DNA of 64,000 bases from Panicum virgatum (GCF_016808335.1 NC_053141.1:7368797-7432796), one strand, 5' to 3'; shown: positions 1-10,517, numbered from the stretch's first letter. Numbers and translations are program-made. The notes: a model not told the origin generated them from the sequence alone.

Positions 1-904
1 TCGCTCGGTGAGCGGCGAGAACTCTGGCGGCTGGGGGTCCATCGGCGCAGCTCGCCTCGACGACGGGCAGGTGTTGTTGGTGGCTGGTGTGGCCAGATTC
101 GGTGCGGCAGGATTGGATCCGCAGCCTCTCGCGGCAGAGGTGCCGCGGTAGCGGCGCGTGGTGGGTGGCGAGGAGTGGGAGCAGCGGAATGGCGCACGCT
201 GTTGGGTAGAGTCTTGAGGCCGTCACGGAGCCCTGTGTTGTGATGCAGCCTCTGCAGGGGGCTTTGCGGAAGGACCATCGATGGCGTGGTGCTACGGCTG
301 GGTGGGGGGGGTGGACAGTGAGTGGCCCCACCGGCGCCACCATGGAGGCGCTGTTGGCGGCAACCTTTGCATGGTCATGCTAACGGCGCCATGGTTGACG
401 TCCGACGGCCAGGTTGACGTCGCAGCTGAGCACGGCGATGGACATGGAGGTGGAGCCGCTAATGCTGGCGGGCGCTGGTGCCGGCGGCTGTGGTCGGCAA
501 TGGCCCCTTGTGCTGCCTGGCCGGAGGGGGTGGCCAATGCAGTTGTGCGGCTGTCGCGTGCAGCCGGCGTGTCAATGTCATCTGAAGAGGCGGTCAGGCG
601 GTACCATGGCTACAACTCATGATGCTGCACCTTGCTACTCATGCGAATCACCGAGGATTCAAACAGCGGATGCAGCCTGAGCACGGAAATGAACAATGGT
701 GGTGTACATTGCTGCAACACGCGAGCCGCTAAGGGCTCAAGCAACGAGGTACATGGTTGGCGGAGTCGCTGGCGAAAGCCTTGCCGGAGTCTAGCCGGCC
801 TCGATTGTAACGAACATTGCACCATTTATGCCATTTCGAGTGATTTTGGTGATCGTATGACAACGCAATCAATGGGACTAATGGTTTTGTTAAGTGAATA
901 TTTC
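1..904. other. Non-genic left edge, GC-rich then AT-rich
   Basis: No coding region recognised. Bases 1-625 are GC-rich with short overlapping open frames in several phases, none longer than about 110 codons and none with a recognisable motif. This pattern fits transposon or captured-gene debris rather than a gene. No counterpart is evident elsewhere in the window, so it lies outside the duplicated block that begins near 2111. Confidence 0.35.
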
Positions 905-2063
905 TAGATCCCAGGGATGAAGTAAAAAGGCCATACAAAGCAAAACACGAAGACAAAACTCAAAGAAATGTTGAATTGGACGAGTTCTGCAGAAATCAGT
1001 AGCACCGGAAGAACCGGTGCCTTAGCATCGGTGCATCCGATGGTTGTCGGAAGATCTGACGCCCTGGCTTTGGCACAAGTCTGTGCGCCTTAGGAGATCA
1101 AGTGAAGAAAGAAGTGAAGCACCGAATGAACCGACGGTGTCAAGAGAGGCATAGGTGTATTTAATGTACTATGTTCCAGAGACGATGTCAAGCGCGCAGG
1201 AGCCACGCCTTCAGCACCGGTTGAACCGGTGGTGCATCGGAGCATAGCACCGGTGTAATGACGTTAGCAGGAGAGAAAGAGGTCCAACGGCTAGTTAAGT
1301 GCTGGGAGTGACCGGTTTAACCGACACCTAGTCATCAGTTAAACCGATGGTGCTGCAGACAGTGCGTCAGAAGCTCAACGGCTACTTCAGGTCTGAGAGT
1401 GACCGGATGAACCGACGCCACCCAATGCAGAGGCATCGGTTCATCCGATGGTATGCTGATTTCTGCTGACCGTTGGAGCAATGGCTACAAGACTTGGTGG
1501 CCTATATATACGCCACACCCGGCCATTATGAGTTCGCTGGAGTCCCAAGACATCACACACATCCAAGAACACCTCCAAGCCATCCAAGAGCACAGAGATC
1601 AAATCCAAGACCCCTCCTTCGTGGGCAATCTCCCTTAGTGAAGATTGGGATCGAGGTGACTGTGATTGTGTTCATGGAAGAGACTTGATTGTCGGGAAGC
1701 GATACTCTTCCTGAGTGCTTCAACAACGTGGACGTAGGGGCGCCTTTGTGGCAATCCGAACCATGGGATAAATCCTCGTGTCGAGAGTTCGCTTCCTCTC
1801 ATCCCTCTCTTTAAGCTTCCGCATTTTCATATTGTAATTTGTGTGACTTTACTTTCTTAGTATAGTATCTTGCTAGGATTGGCTATAGGTTGCAAAACTC
1901 TTTTGGGATGAGAGTTTCACACTAAAGTGAACCATAGTTGCACATCTAGATAGCTTATTTTAGTTTAAGTTTTGTGCAAACTAGTTGGAGCCATAGGCTA
2001 AGGTTTTAAGAGTGCCTAATTCACCCCCTCCTCCTCTTAGGCTAGAGCACCCGATCGCTTTCA
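905..2063 (+). mobile_element. Copia-type LTR fragment or solo LTR
   Basis: The stretch ends with the layout of a grass copia LTR: a C-run of the 'attcaccccctcctcctcttaggc' type near 2018-2042, then a terminal ...CTTTCA at about 2058-2063. It carries several near-palindromic ACCGGT/ATCCGATGGT motifs (1005-1450) and TATATATA at 1503. A TG start is possible at 969, but the five bases before it (agaaa) do not match those after 2063 (tcgat), so no target-site duplication supports the boundaries. It may be truncated or recombined. The left boundary is approximate. Confidence 0.5.
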
Positions 2064-2110
2064 TCGATGACGACGACGCCCTTGGTGCCGTTCACCTCCC
2101 ACACTTGGCC

Positions 2111-3005
2111 AGTAAAGTAATGATCCATGTGCAGCGAAAGTATCGCGCCTGGTGCAAGAGTTGCCATTTTCCAAATGTGATGTCTGCTGGCGTGAGTTGT
2201 AGTTTTTTTATCAGTGGTTATGCCACGATTGAGTCATTGAGCTAGGACATGTTATGTGTTATGCCACATTTCGCCTTATGCTAGGCAAATGGTGTAAAAC
2301 TTTATTTATCATGCGGGCCATTAGGGGCCCAATGAAATGAATCAGGTGGGGGATTCTCTCCGCTCCCATTGACCCTAAAAAAAACTTTTATGCTTATTTG
2401 TTGTGAAACTATGTATAAGTCGATGATTCTACATACATATTGATAATCAAAGTTTCAAATGTTTCTCTCTCTCTCTCTTTTATCTCTCAAGAAATTAAGT
2501 TCTAGAGAGTTTGTTCTCTTTAAATGTCATATTTTTTTTCTGATTTAAGGATTAACATGGCTCCTTTAAAAAAAATATTTATTGGCAATGTAACATCTAA
2601 ACTACTAAAAAAACGTGTCATTTTCTCTAGAACAAAAAATGAGAGAAACATTCGTATCAGTTCGCTGCAAGTTGACTCGTTGACTAGCTAAGCAGTATAT
2701 AGTATATGTTATTTGTCATTTTGTTCCCGAGAAATGAAAATCTGCACTATTCATTGATATGAATATAATAAAGATACTACGTCATATGGTTTTATTTTAT
2801 CATTTATCAGATTAGTTGACCTGCTGACTTTGACAACAACTTAATTTAGGTGCCTGTCGATCTGTATGAGCATGATTGGACTTGGACGTCTATGAAGAGA
2901 AGACTAATCCTCAGCCGGGCCCTGGATCTGACGCAACTCCTAAAAAAATATGAATCCTCTGTTCAAGGATAGCCTCAGTTTTGAACGAAACGCACGCGGC
3001 AGAAA
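2111..3005. other. Distal upstream region of A1, non-coding
   Basis: AT-rich sequence with no coding frame. Bases 2300-2390 end in an A-run after a 'gggggattctctcc' stretch, which resembles the 3' tail of a plant LINE (weak call). Bases 2440-2640 are related to the region downstream of C1' (30690-30820) and C2' (54000-54140 plus 55098-55170). This shows that C' and A were adjacent in the ancestral array unit. Confidence 0.4.
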
Positions 3006-3152
3006 CTTGACTTGACCTAATAGTACAACCAAAAGAGCTACGTACAATTTCTATGTGCCTGAAAAGTCTAACTGCGATGAGGTCAAAGCCAAACTCCGTA
3101 CGCGTGTGTGCATCCCCAGCCTCCACTTGGAGTCTTGGATTCATTTATAAGT
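3006..3152 (+). promoter_or_regulatory. A1 promoter: double W-box block and TATA box
   Basis: CTTGACTTGACCT at 3006-3018 contains two TTGAC W-box cores, the binding site of WRKY factors. A TACGTA core follows near 3041, then TTTCTATGTGCCTGAA. TATAAGTAG lies at 3146-3154, about 187 bp before the A1 ATG, with no other ATG between. The same order of elements precedes the B genes and, with one W-box altered, the C genes. WRKY control is inferred from the motif. Confidence 0.65.
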
Positions 3153-3332
3153 AGAGCTCCAGCAGCAAAGCATCCACACACCACCGATCGAGCCATCAAG
3201 CACGAGAAATCACAGTGCTTGATCGACCGATCAAACTGCGATCGGCATCTGAAAAACATCAAGAAATCACCGGCCAGTCTCTGATTCTTGAATCGAACCA
3301 AGCTCGAGAGCCTCATCTCGATCGCCACGGCC

Positions 3333-3812
3333 ATGGCGTCAGCGTCTACCTCGCCTTCCCTCTCGGGCCAGATCCTGCTGCAGTTGCCGTCGCCCCGCGA
3401 GGGCCGGCTGGGCGCCACGCGCCAACGTTCTTCTTCGCACTCCATGGCAGTGGGGGCTTCGCGTGGCCATCCGCCAGCGCAAGGCGGCGGTGGTGGCGGG
3501 CATGTTCATGTCGACACGCTGAAGGCGGCGGCGCTCAAGGCAGTGGGAGGACCAACGCTGCTTCGACATCTGCCGGCGGAAGGCACCGGCGGCGGTGGCG
3601 GGAAAGTTCATGCCGCGCCGACATGGACGCTCATGGCCACGGCTGGACAATCAACGCCGCATGGTCATCGGCCGGCAGAAGGCGGAGGCGGCGCTGGCGG
3701 AAAAATTCATGTGGCGCCGACATGGACGCTCTTGGCAGTTGGAAGAACAACACCACCTGATCATCCTCCGGCGGAAGGCGGCGGTGGAAAAATTCATGTC
3801 ATTGTTTCATGA
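3333..3812 (+). CDS. Multi-Pep PROPEP-like precursor A1, 159 aa, four Pep-like repeats
   Basis: Predicted role: precursor of plant elicitor-type defence peptides. The start is the first ATG after the TATA box, in GCCACGGCCATGGCG context; an in-frame upstream extension lacks an ATG. Residues 1-45 are Ser/Arg-rich and include SPREGRLGATRQR, echoing the RLGAL module of the B and C' proteins. Four repeat units follow at residues 46-78, 79-111, 112-143 and 144-159. Each opens with HxPA(E/Q)G, a glycine run and K/H-hydrophobic-His (for example HRPAEGGGGAGGKIHV). Units 2 and 3 are linked by the spacer APTWTL(M/L)A. The last unit ends the protein. There is no signal peptide or membrane segment. The EG-glycine-H core matches grass Pep C-termini only partly (K-V/I-H-A/V instead of xHN/xHH), so the family call rests on cluster context, shared promoter and N-terminal similarity. 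A glycine-rich protein of other function is the alternative. Confidence 0.65.
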   Translation: MASASTSPSLSGQILLQLPSPREGRLGATRQRSSSHSMAVGASRGHPPAQGGGGGGHVHVDTLKAAALKAVGGPTLLRHLPAEGTGGGGGKVHAAPTWTLMATAGQSTPHGHRPAEGGGGAGGKIHVAPTWTLLAVGRTTPPDHPPAEGGGGKIHVIVS

Positions 3813-3869
3813 AAGAGAGCTAGGGAAAGTAAGAGAAACAAACCATTGTTTCCATGGAGGAACGGTTTA

Positions 3870-4925
3870 AACTTTGTAATTTTACTCCTGTAACTTTGAA
3901 ACGAACAAGCCGTTTACCCCTGATTTGTAATGTCGTTAGATTTGCTCGGATTAAATAGGAGGAAAAAATGAAAAAAATGAAAAAATACTTATGGAAAAGA
4001 CAGTAGTACCCTTCACCTTATCTTCTTTCCCCTCCCCTGAATTGGAGCAGGCAGCGGCGGCGGTTTGGAGGGCAGGCTGCGGTGGCACCCCAGGCACGGC
4101 CGTCGCAGCTTCCCCTCTCCGTCCCCTCCCCACCTTCCACTCCCCGTGACTAGGTGTCGGTGCGGACCCGTGGCCCGCCCTCCGGCGCGGCGGCGCCCAG
4201 GCGAGCGCGCGGCCCCCCTCCAGCGCCCAGGCGCGCTCCCGGCCCGCTGCAGTGCCCCTCCAGCGAGCGGCCCACAGCACAGGTGAGCCGCAACTCTCCC
4301 GTGCGCTGGCCCCTTGCCCAAACCCTAGCCTTCACATCTCCTCATCTCCATTGTCGCCGCTGCGATTTGTCGCCTGCAGTGAGTCATCGCTCGATTCCTC
4401 GTGTGGGGAGCTTCTCCCCCTCCCCTCGGCTGATTCCTCCCCTTAACCGACCTCCTCCCTTGCTGTGCAGGAGCCCCGGCGAGCCCCTCCCGCCGGTGCC
4501 GCCAGCCTTCGCCGCGCGCGTCGTCCGCCGTTGTTCCTCGCCGTCCGCCGTCATGGTGAGCTTTGTCTCGCACTTGAACACGTCGTGCGCGCGCCTTCCT
4601 CCCTGCTCCGACCTCGCGGGGCCGCGCTGTCGCCGCAACGTCGCGTATCGCGCGCGGGACCGCGCCGGGGGTGCGTCCTCGCCCTGGGTCAGGCAGCGCG
4701 CTGACCCCTTGGGCCCACATGTCAGTGAAGGTAGAGAGAGGGAAGCAGCAAGGGTAGACTTGTCCTTTTGTATAAAAGTTAACACCATTAGGTATACTTA
4801 ACAGATAAGGGGTAGATTCTCCCTTCGTTTTGAAAAAAGTGAGAGTAAAAATGCAAAGTTAAAAAAATGGGGGTAAAATTACCATTAGAGCTAAAAACGA
4901 GGGTAGAAACACCAAAGCCCCTTTC
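3870..4925. mobile_element. Pack-MULE-like element with captured 5' gene region, downstream of A1
   Basis: AT-rich ends of one Mutator-like family flank a GC-rich core. The right terminal repeat (about 4795-4925) is related to the intact repeats of the element at 54148-55088. The left repeat starts abruptly at AAACTTTG and has lost its outer ~60 bases. A3 lacks this element at the same place. The core looks like the 5' end of a housekeeping gene: telo-box AAACCCTAG at 4319, a GTGAGT donor at 4379, a TGTGCAG acceptor ending 4470, and ATG immediately followed by GTGAGC at 4553, a layout common in ribosomal protein genes. No complete coding sequence is present. It predates the 30 kb duplication. 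Confidence 0.6.
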
Positions 4926-6540
4926 ATGAAAATCAGAATTCCATCTGTCCCGTGCACAAATTAATTAACGATTTGTGAAATTACTAGGAGACAATAACCG
5001 GTGTTCTCTCAATGTTACATGTCATTACACAAGTCTGTCGTTTGTTTTATAGGTGGTAAAAGGCCTTATAAATTTTAATATAAGAGCGGGGCTTTTGTCT
5101 GATATAATTTTAAGGTAAAAATATATAAGAGTCTAGTTGGATTGTGAAGAGAGCATCAGGTCATTTACACTTTTATCTGTAAGTCAGCACTCACCACTCA
5201 CCACTATAACGGGTTGCTATTTTTTTTGTTTATATGCAAGAAAATACTCTACTCTGGCAAGAATTAAAGGACATAATTATTCTACGCGGGTACCAAGCAA
5301 AGAGAGTTGTCTTGCATCGGCTGCATCAATCGTATACAAATGAACAGAAGCCAAGTCAGTCAAACTTTCCTAGCTATACAGAGGTATATATGCTTGGTTT
5401 GAAGCTTGATAAAACTGTCGCCTCCTGGAGGTATTTTCAGATCCATACATTTTCAAATGGGCAAGCAGTCTGAAAATGGCGGATTTATATATGTTGTGCT
5501 GATGACGTAATACCACTACCACGAAAACGGTTTTGAAGGTACGGGTAAAAACCACATGGAAAAATTCTATATCACCCTTGTTAGACTTCTAGGATCATCT
5601 AGCTCAAGATTAGAACCACACATAGATATAGAATTAGGCTCATAACTTGGTCTTCTGCTCATCCATCACCTTTGTTCTTCCTCCGTGCTTATTTTGCTCA
5701 TGTTTAGGGCACAGAGAAAAGGGTGGAGTGCCCTTCCTGTGGTTTCTATGTTGTGCTGGAATTGGGCAGCTAGGATTTTTTGGGGAGAGGTTCATTAGCT
5801 CAAGATTTCCATAAGGACTACTCCCCTGTATATATAGTCACAGCACCACAGGGGGACATCTCCTTTTTGGGGTCTTCTAGGGCTCTCCAATCAAGAGCCC
5901 AAGTCCAATTTGAACTTGTACATTAATAGTTTTAGTCAGCAAATTTTTATCTTAATTAATGATGATGTCACTGCCGACATGATCAACCCAACAACCCTCT
6001 CACCTATGGTGGTGGGCTATATAACCCGCAACCTATGAAACGGTCTATATTACCCCTGAACTTTTCAAAATCGGTCAAATTACCCCCTAAAGCAGTTTTG
6101 AAAAATCATAGTAAATTACATAAAAATTATAAAATAAAAAATTCAATTGTGTTAGACTCCAAATAACTAGATTTACACAGTGAATATATAATATTGTATG
6201 TTTTAGTATATTTTTTGTTGTAGCTTTAGATCTATATATTTCTTCATAGCTTTATTCGAAACAGTTATCCACTAGGTATCATGGGTGAAAAATTAAACCC
6301 GAGATCGAACCCGAAAACTATGGGTGAGAAATTAACCTCGAATTTGAACCCGCTATATCTTAAGCCCACGAATATCCGACCCAAACCCGCGCCGTTGGCA
6401 TCGATACTGCAGCTGATGATCGAGTGACTGGATCAACGAACGCGATACATACAGTCATCGAATCTCGTGGTTGACCCGTTCAAAATCCAGCCTGTGGTTT
6501 TGTCCTTTTGAGAAAACGAACTGTGCGAGACACGCACAAG
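4926..6540. other. A1-B1 intergenic DNA with MITE remnants
   Basis: No gene. Bases 5040-5480 are shared with the A2 and A3 downstream regions. Bases 5995-6140 contain ACCCC-rich lines resembling a terminal repeat. Bases 6290-6400 look like the right half of a MITE ending in ACCCAAACCCGCG; its relative is at 61590-61740 upstream of B3. Bases 6400-6540 are conserved upstream of all three B genes. Confidence 0.4.
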
Positions 6541-6677
6541 CTTGACTTGACCTCGTACGTAAACCATTTCTCTGTGTCTGAACGCTCGTGTGTAAGCGGC
6601 ACGCGAATGTCACGAGCCCAAGTGAAAAGCTGATGCGTCGATGTCGATCTGCAGCTAGCTGCCCGAGACTATAAATA
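6541..6677 (+). promoter_or_regulatory. B1 promoter: double W-box block and TATA box
   Basis: CTTGACTTGACCT at 6541-6553 (two TTGAC cores), CGTACGTA just after, TTTCTCTGTGTCTGAA, then TATAAATA at 6670-6677, 104 bp before the ATG. This is the same element order as in the A promoters. Confidence 0.65.
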
Positions 6678-6773
6678 AGCAGCGAGCCATCACACCATTC
6701 ACCAGCAGCTCACTGCATCGGCTCAGCTAGCAAGGAATAATCCATCCAAGCACAAGCACGAGAAGCCACGGCA

Positions 6774-7097
6774 ATGGCGGCGTATGCGCCTAGGCCCCTC
6801 CTTCTCCAACTCCGGCGCTACGCGTCCCCCCGCCTGGGCGCGCTCCAGCGACCGTCGCCTTCCGCTGCTCGCTTGTTGAAGCCGAAAGCCGCCGCGGCCG
6901 CCGCTCTGCACCACGAAGCAGCAGCGGCAGGCCTCCACCTCCACGGCGGCGCCGCTGCGGCGAGTGTGCAGCCGCGCGAGGCGGCGGGCCTGCGGGCGGC
7001 GCGGAGAGGCGCTCGTCCTCCTCCTAAGGGGCACGAAGACCCTGCCAAGAAGAAGCCCAAGGAAGGCGGCGGCGGCAATGGTGGGAAGCACAACTAA
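6774..7097 (+). CDS. PROPEP: Plant elicitor peptide precursor B1, 107 aa
   Basis: Predicted damage-peptide precursor. PROPEPs are cleaved by metacaspases on cell damage, releasing a C-terminal peptide of about 23 residues that binds the PEPR leucine-rich-repeat receptor kinases. The protein has a basic N-terminal module (LQLRRYASPRLGALQR, residues 11-26), an Ala/His-rich middle (38-65), a basic stretch (LRAARRGARPPPK, 73-85) that could hold the cleavage Arg, and the Pep motif KKKPKEGGGGNGGKHN ending exactly at the stop (92-107). That ending is the classical PROPEP layout, and GGNGGxHN matches grass Peps. There is no signal peptide, as usual for the family. The ATG is the first after the TATA box. 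AATAAA lies at 7207-7212. This is the cleanest family member in the window. The exact cleavage site cannot be fixed from sequence. Confidence 0.8.
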   Translation: MAAYAPRPLLLQLRRYASPRLGALQRPSPSAARLLKPKAAAAAALHHEAAAAGLHLHGGAAAASVQPREAAGLRAARRGARPPPKGHEDPAKKKPKEGGGGNGGKHN

Positions 7098-7879
7098 TGT
7101 CGGCGCTAGCTTCTTCTTCAACCTTCCACACTGTACCGTCGTAAAGTAGAGTAGCCATGGAAGAAAGCAAAGCGTCCAACAAATGGAGTTAGATTAGTCG
7201 GGACAAAATAAACAAAACGTTTGTTAGACACTAGGTGTAACTGCTACATATACTAGGCTACATGTGTGTACCATCAGTGATCAAAAGAAGCTTTATCTGA
7301 TCTGTAAAATAATGCAAGCGTCCTATCATTTTTGTCCTTCGACGTAGCTCAATGCAATCAAGCATTGTGTTTGTCTCTAGAATGGTCCTCCTCATGAAAG
7401 CACTTAATTTGACGACTAAGTATTGGTAAAAAAAAATTAAAATGTCCGATTCTTAATTTGTGTATGCAAGTCTTATATTTGGAGCTTGCAGCTCGGTGGT
7501 TGAGCTGGAGAGCTGAGAGCGTTAAAAAAAATTATTCCGTGTTAAAAAAAATATTCCACACAAAAAAAAACATTCAAGTGTGTTCTTGGTTTCAAGATTT
7601 TATTGCAAGGAATACAGTTGTATAGTCGGATTTTAATTACGATATATGATTTTGAAAATATAACTGTGTGGTACCTTGACTGATAGGTACACATGTGACT
7701 CCTAATAGTCCCCCATTTATCACCCCTACGCTTGATTGCCTCATGCATTCTTATGAAAAGACACGATATTGGCTTGACTGTGTGTACTAGGCAGGCAGAT
7801 GTGTGGCAGATCTTGAAGATATTTCAGTCACCTAATAAAATTGATCAAAATTTCAGTCACGTGATCAATCGCACGGCTA

Positions 7880-8225
7880 GGCCTTGTTCGGTTATATGCG
7901 ATTTATTCCGGGCAGGGAATAATAGGTATAACACAAGAAACTCATAATAGGTATAGTATGTGATTAGGATTTATTCCAGACCGAAAACTAATTGCAATAA
8001 AATAGACTCATGCTAAATTCAACAAAAGACCGGAAATCAATCCATGAGTCGAGGGGTGTGAAATCAATACCGATCTCTTATTGTACATATTATGAGTCTA
8101 TTTTGTTGCAATTCGTTCATGGTCCGGAATAAATTCAGATCTCTTGTTCATTGTACCTATCATGAGTCTCTTGGTATACCTATTATTTCCGGCCCGGAAT
8201 GAATCCAATATAATCAAACAAGGCC
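7880..8225. mobile_element. Tourist-like MITE, 346 bp
   Basis: Inverted ends GGCCTTGTTCGGTTATA at 7880 and TATAATCAAACAAGGCC ending 8225. The flanks are cta/tta; in copy 2 they are a clean TTA/TTA, the PIF/Harbinger-type 3 bp duplication. The related C1' upstream region (near 16758) is an empty site, so it inserted after the C/C' split but before the 30 kb duplication. Confidence 0.75.
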
Positions 8226-9125
8226 TTATTCTTCTGACCTAGTCAAGCTACTGACGAATAATTCATGCCATCTATGCAAAGTTCACCATCCAGAGTGGTT
8301 CCTCTGCGTAGACCTGGACCTGAATATGACAACTCAATTATTCATCGGAGTGGTTGCATTGCTTGCATGACTGCAACCTAGGAGTCAGCAAGAGTTGCTG
8401 AATAGACATATATAGTTTCAGTGGTACTGTTCAAAACAGCAAAGAGTTGCAACTAAGTTGAGCAATATAATTTTCACTACACTCTTCATCTCTACGCAAA
8501 ATCCCAAGGACATCGTTTGGTGTTTCCTAGTACGTATATGAGTTAGCAAACACGTACATGAAGAACCGCGACGTCGTCAATTATTAGAGCTGACGACAGC
8601 GTATATAGTTTGCTAATCTGATCTGTAGCTGTCAAGGCTTATGACGCGCATGATTGGACAAGTGGTTACGATGATGACTTGTAGTCCTTCAGTGAGGTCG
8701 TTCAACATGAATCGGTAAACACGTATTAGGTGGGGAAAACAGGAAGACTTAATCAAGTCCACACCGAGACCGAGTTCAGCTGTGCAGAGCACAGAGATCA
8801 TACCGATGCTCTTTACTGTCTGAACGTTGTGCTAGGTACAGTAATTCATATTGGTAAACAAACGTAAATGTAGTGACGATAGGTTGGTGTGTAAAAAGTT
8901 GTTCATCAAGAAGCTAGGAAGTAGTATTCACTGCTAGTATAGAACACCTCCTTCTTGCCGGGTCTTAACATCTCGTCTGTACGGTCAGATTAGTATGAGG
9001 TCACGGGTGTCCTTGATGACGATGAGATGGAACAAAATTTTATGAGTAGTAAATTCCAAAAAGCAAAACACTAATAATACTCGTAAATGCTCACCTGGAG
9101 TAGCTTTCAGCCAAGACACGTAAAG
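8226..9125. other. Distal C1 promoter region, non-coding
   Basis: No gene. Bases 8620-8830 (catgattggacaagtgg, gacttgtagtccttcagtgagg) are shared with the region at 17110-17290 upstream of C1' and with copy 2. Thus C and C' were duplicated together with at least 1.3 kb of upstream DNA. Copy 2 has about 250 bp more near 38370-38650, which copy 1 lacks. Confidence 0.55.
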
Positions 9126-9301
9126 CTGACTTGACCTTGTACAATACTCCAGTACGTAGAGCCAACAATTTAATTTCTATTTGTGTCGTCTGAAGTCTGA
9201 ACACAACGTACTAATTGGGAGCGATCAAGTTAAACAAAAGCACACTACTGACCAGCTAAGACACTCTCCCTGCTGCTGCCATCCATCGACAGATTATAAG
9301 T
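9126..9301 (+). promoter_or_regulatory. C1 promoter: W-box block and TATA box
   Basis: CTGACTTGACCT at 9126-9137 keeps one TTGACC W-box; the first core of the A/B pair is altered to CTGAC. TACGTA follows near 9153, then TTTCTATTTGTG. TATAAGTAG starts at 9295, 133 bp before the ATG. Confidence 0.6.
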
Positions 9302-9427
9302 AGAGCTCGACCAGTATCTGAAAGTTCATCAGCAGAGATCGATCCATCGATCACACAGTTACGTTCACAGAAGAAGCCAGCTAGCTTGTCGATATCCAGG
9401 CAAGCAAGAACGCCCCCAGCCACGGCC

Positions 9428-9862
9428 ATGGCGTCATCGTTGCCATCGCCCTCACTCCCGCGCAAGCTGCAGCCGAAGCCCGTCGCCGTCTCGGCCACGG
9501 TCGGCGCCGCTGCTGCCACCGCGGCGTACTACCAGGACCCTGCAGGAGGAAGGCACGGCGATGGCATCGCCACTGACGGCGACGCTGCTGCGCTTGTGCC
9601 AAGTGGGTCCAACGCCGGCCGCATGCTGCTGGTGGCGGAGAGGAGTGGCTCTCCGGCGGCGAAGGGGCGACCCGGCGACTTGACGGCGGAAATGGGTGCT
9701 CGTGGACGCAGTGCCGAGCCAGCGTTGGTGACCAGCATGGCAAAGAAGAAGACGCCCAAAGAAGGCAAGGGCGGCAGCGGTGGTGACCACAATGTGGTTA
9801 GCTCTCTTGCAGCTGCTGGTGCAGTGGTCCTGCTCCATGCCAGGAGATGGCTGGTGAAGTGA
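9428..9862 (+). CDS. PROPEP: PROPEP C1 with C-terminal hydrophobic tail, 144 aa
   Basis: Predicted elicitor-peptide precursor. The Pep motif KKKTPKEGKGGSGGDHN (residues 106-122) closely matches that of B, but 22 more residues follow: VVSSLAAAGAVVLL then HARRWLVK. This short hydrophobic run capped by basic residues looks like a tail-anchor signal. If translated as read, a cut at the tail side would be needed to free a classical Pep. The middle (35-100) is Gly/Asp/Arg-rich with several Arg sites. The N-terminus lacks the LRY-RLGAL module seen in C1' because of a clean in-frame loss of about 60 bases after PRKL. The start is the first ATG after the TATA box, in GCCACGGCCATGGCG context; the in-frame upstream extension has no ATG. 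AATAAA lies at 9958-9963. The predicted protein is identical to C2. Confidence 0.75.
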   Translation: MASSLPSPSLPRKLQPKPVAVSATVGAAAATAAYYQDPAGGRHGDGIATDGDAAALVPSGSNAGRMLLVAERSGSPAAKGRPGDLTAEMGARGRSAEPALVTSMAKKKTPKEGKGGSGGDHNVVSSLAAAGAVVLLHARRWLVK

Positions 9863-9963
9863 GGAACCCGGCTATCGCCTGGCACCATGGTCCGCCGGCG
9901 GCAGAACGCGCCGCCGGCCGTGGCGCACCTGATGTTTGATTGTATCTTGATGTCCAAAATAAA

Positions 9964-10517
9964 ATGATTATTAGGTATTGCCAAAGTACTTTTCGTGATG
10001 AATACATTTTTTTCTGATGAAATACATGATGAATATATGAGGCATCACTTCTATATATTGCTACTGATGGTCAAAGCTTCGATGTTTGTCTTTCTTTCTT
10101 TTCTCTCTCATTCTCTCAAGTAGGAGTAATTCATAAGTTTCAGAATATGTTCTCTATGAATATTGCTAGCAAATACGCCCATGCGTTTAGCAGGGTTTGG
10201 TTCATATTCATACGTTATATCACAATACGATCCTAATTACAAGATTGTCTATTTTAGTTTTTCTACATCATAAAAAATTGAGGAAGCTAAGTTTCTAAAA
10301 CTTCCAAGGCCTTTAACATACTCATTTTTTTTTCTGATTCGGCTTAGTTTAATATGGGGTATGATGGTCTGCACCTAGTGTTGAGATGATCCACATGTCC
10401 CTGTTTAATAAGAGTGAAATGATTGTGGACAGAAAAAGAGAGAGAATTAGAGAAGTCATGACTTGTATAATTCTCTTTATGGTTAAAACTTATTTAGTCT
10501 AAATATCGTTACAATAT
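9964..10517. other. C1 downstream region, non-coding
   Basis: AT-rich 3' flank. Bases 10020-10150 are related to 30659-30790 downstream of C1', which marks where the C1' 3' insertion entered. No coding frame. Confidence 0.5.

Noticed and set aside
3215..3760. Overlapping 181-codon frame across A1, also open in A2
   Set aside because: It is in a different phase from the Pep-repeat frame and is open only because of the GC-rich repeats. It starts before the leader ATG and has no ATG in good context.
4154..4801. 215-codon frame and its antisense partners in the MULE core
   Set aside because: It crosses the predicted splice sites and the ATG|GTGAGC junction of the captured leader. It is low-complexity Pro/Arg/Ala sequence and is not conserved in frame between copies.
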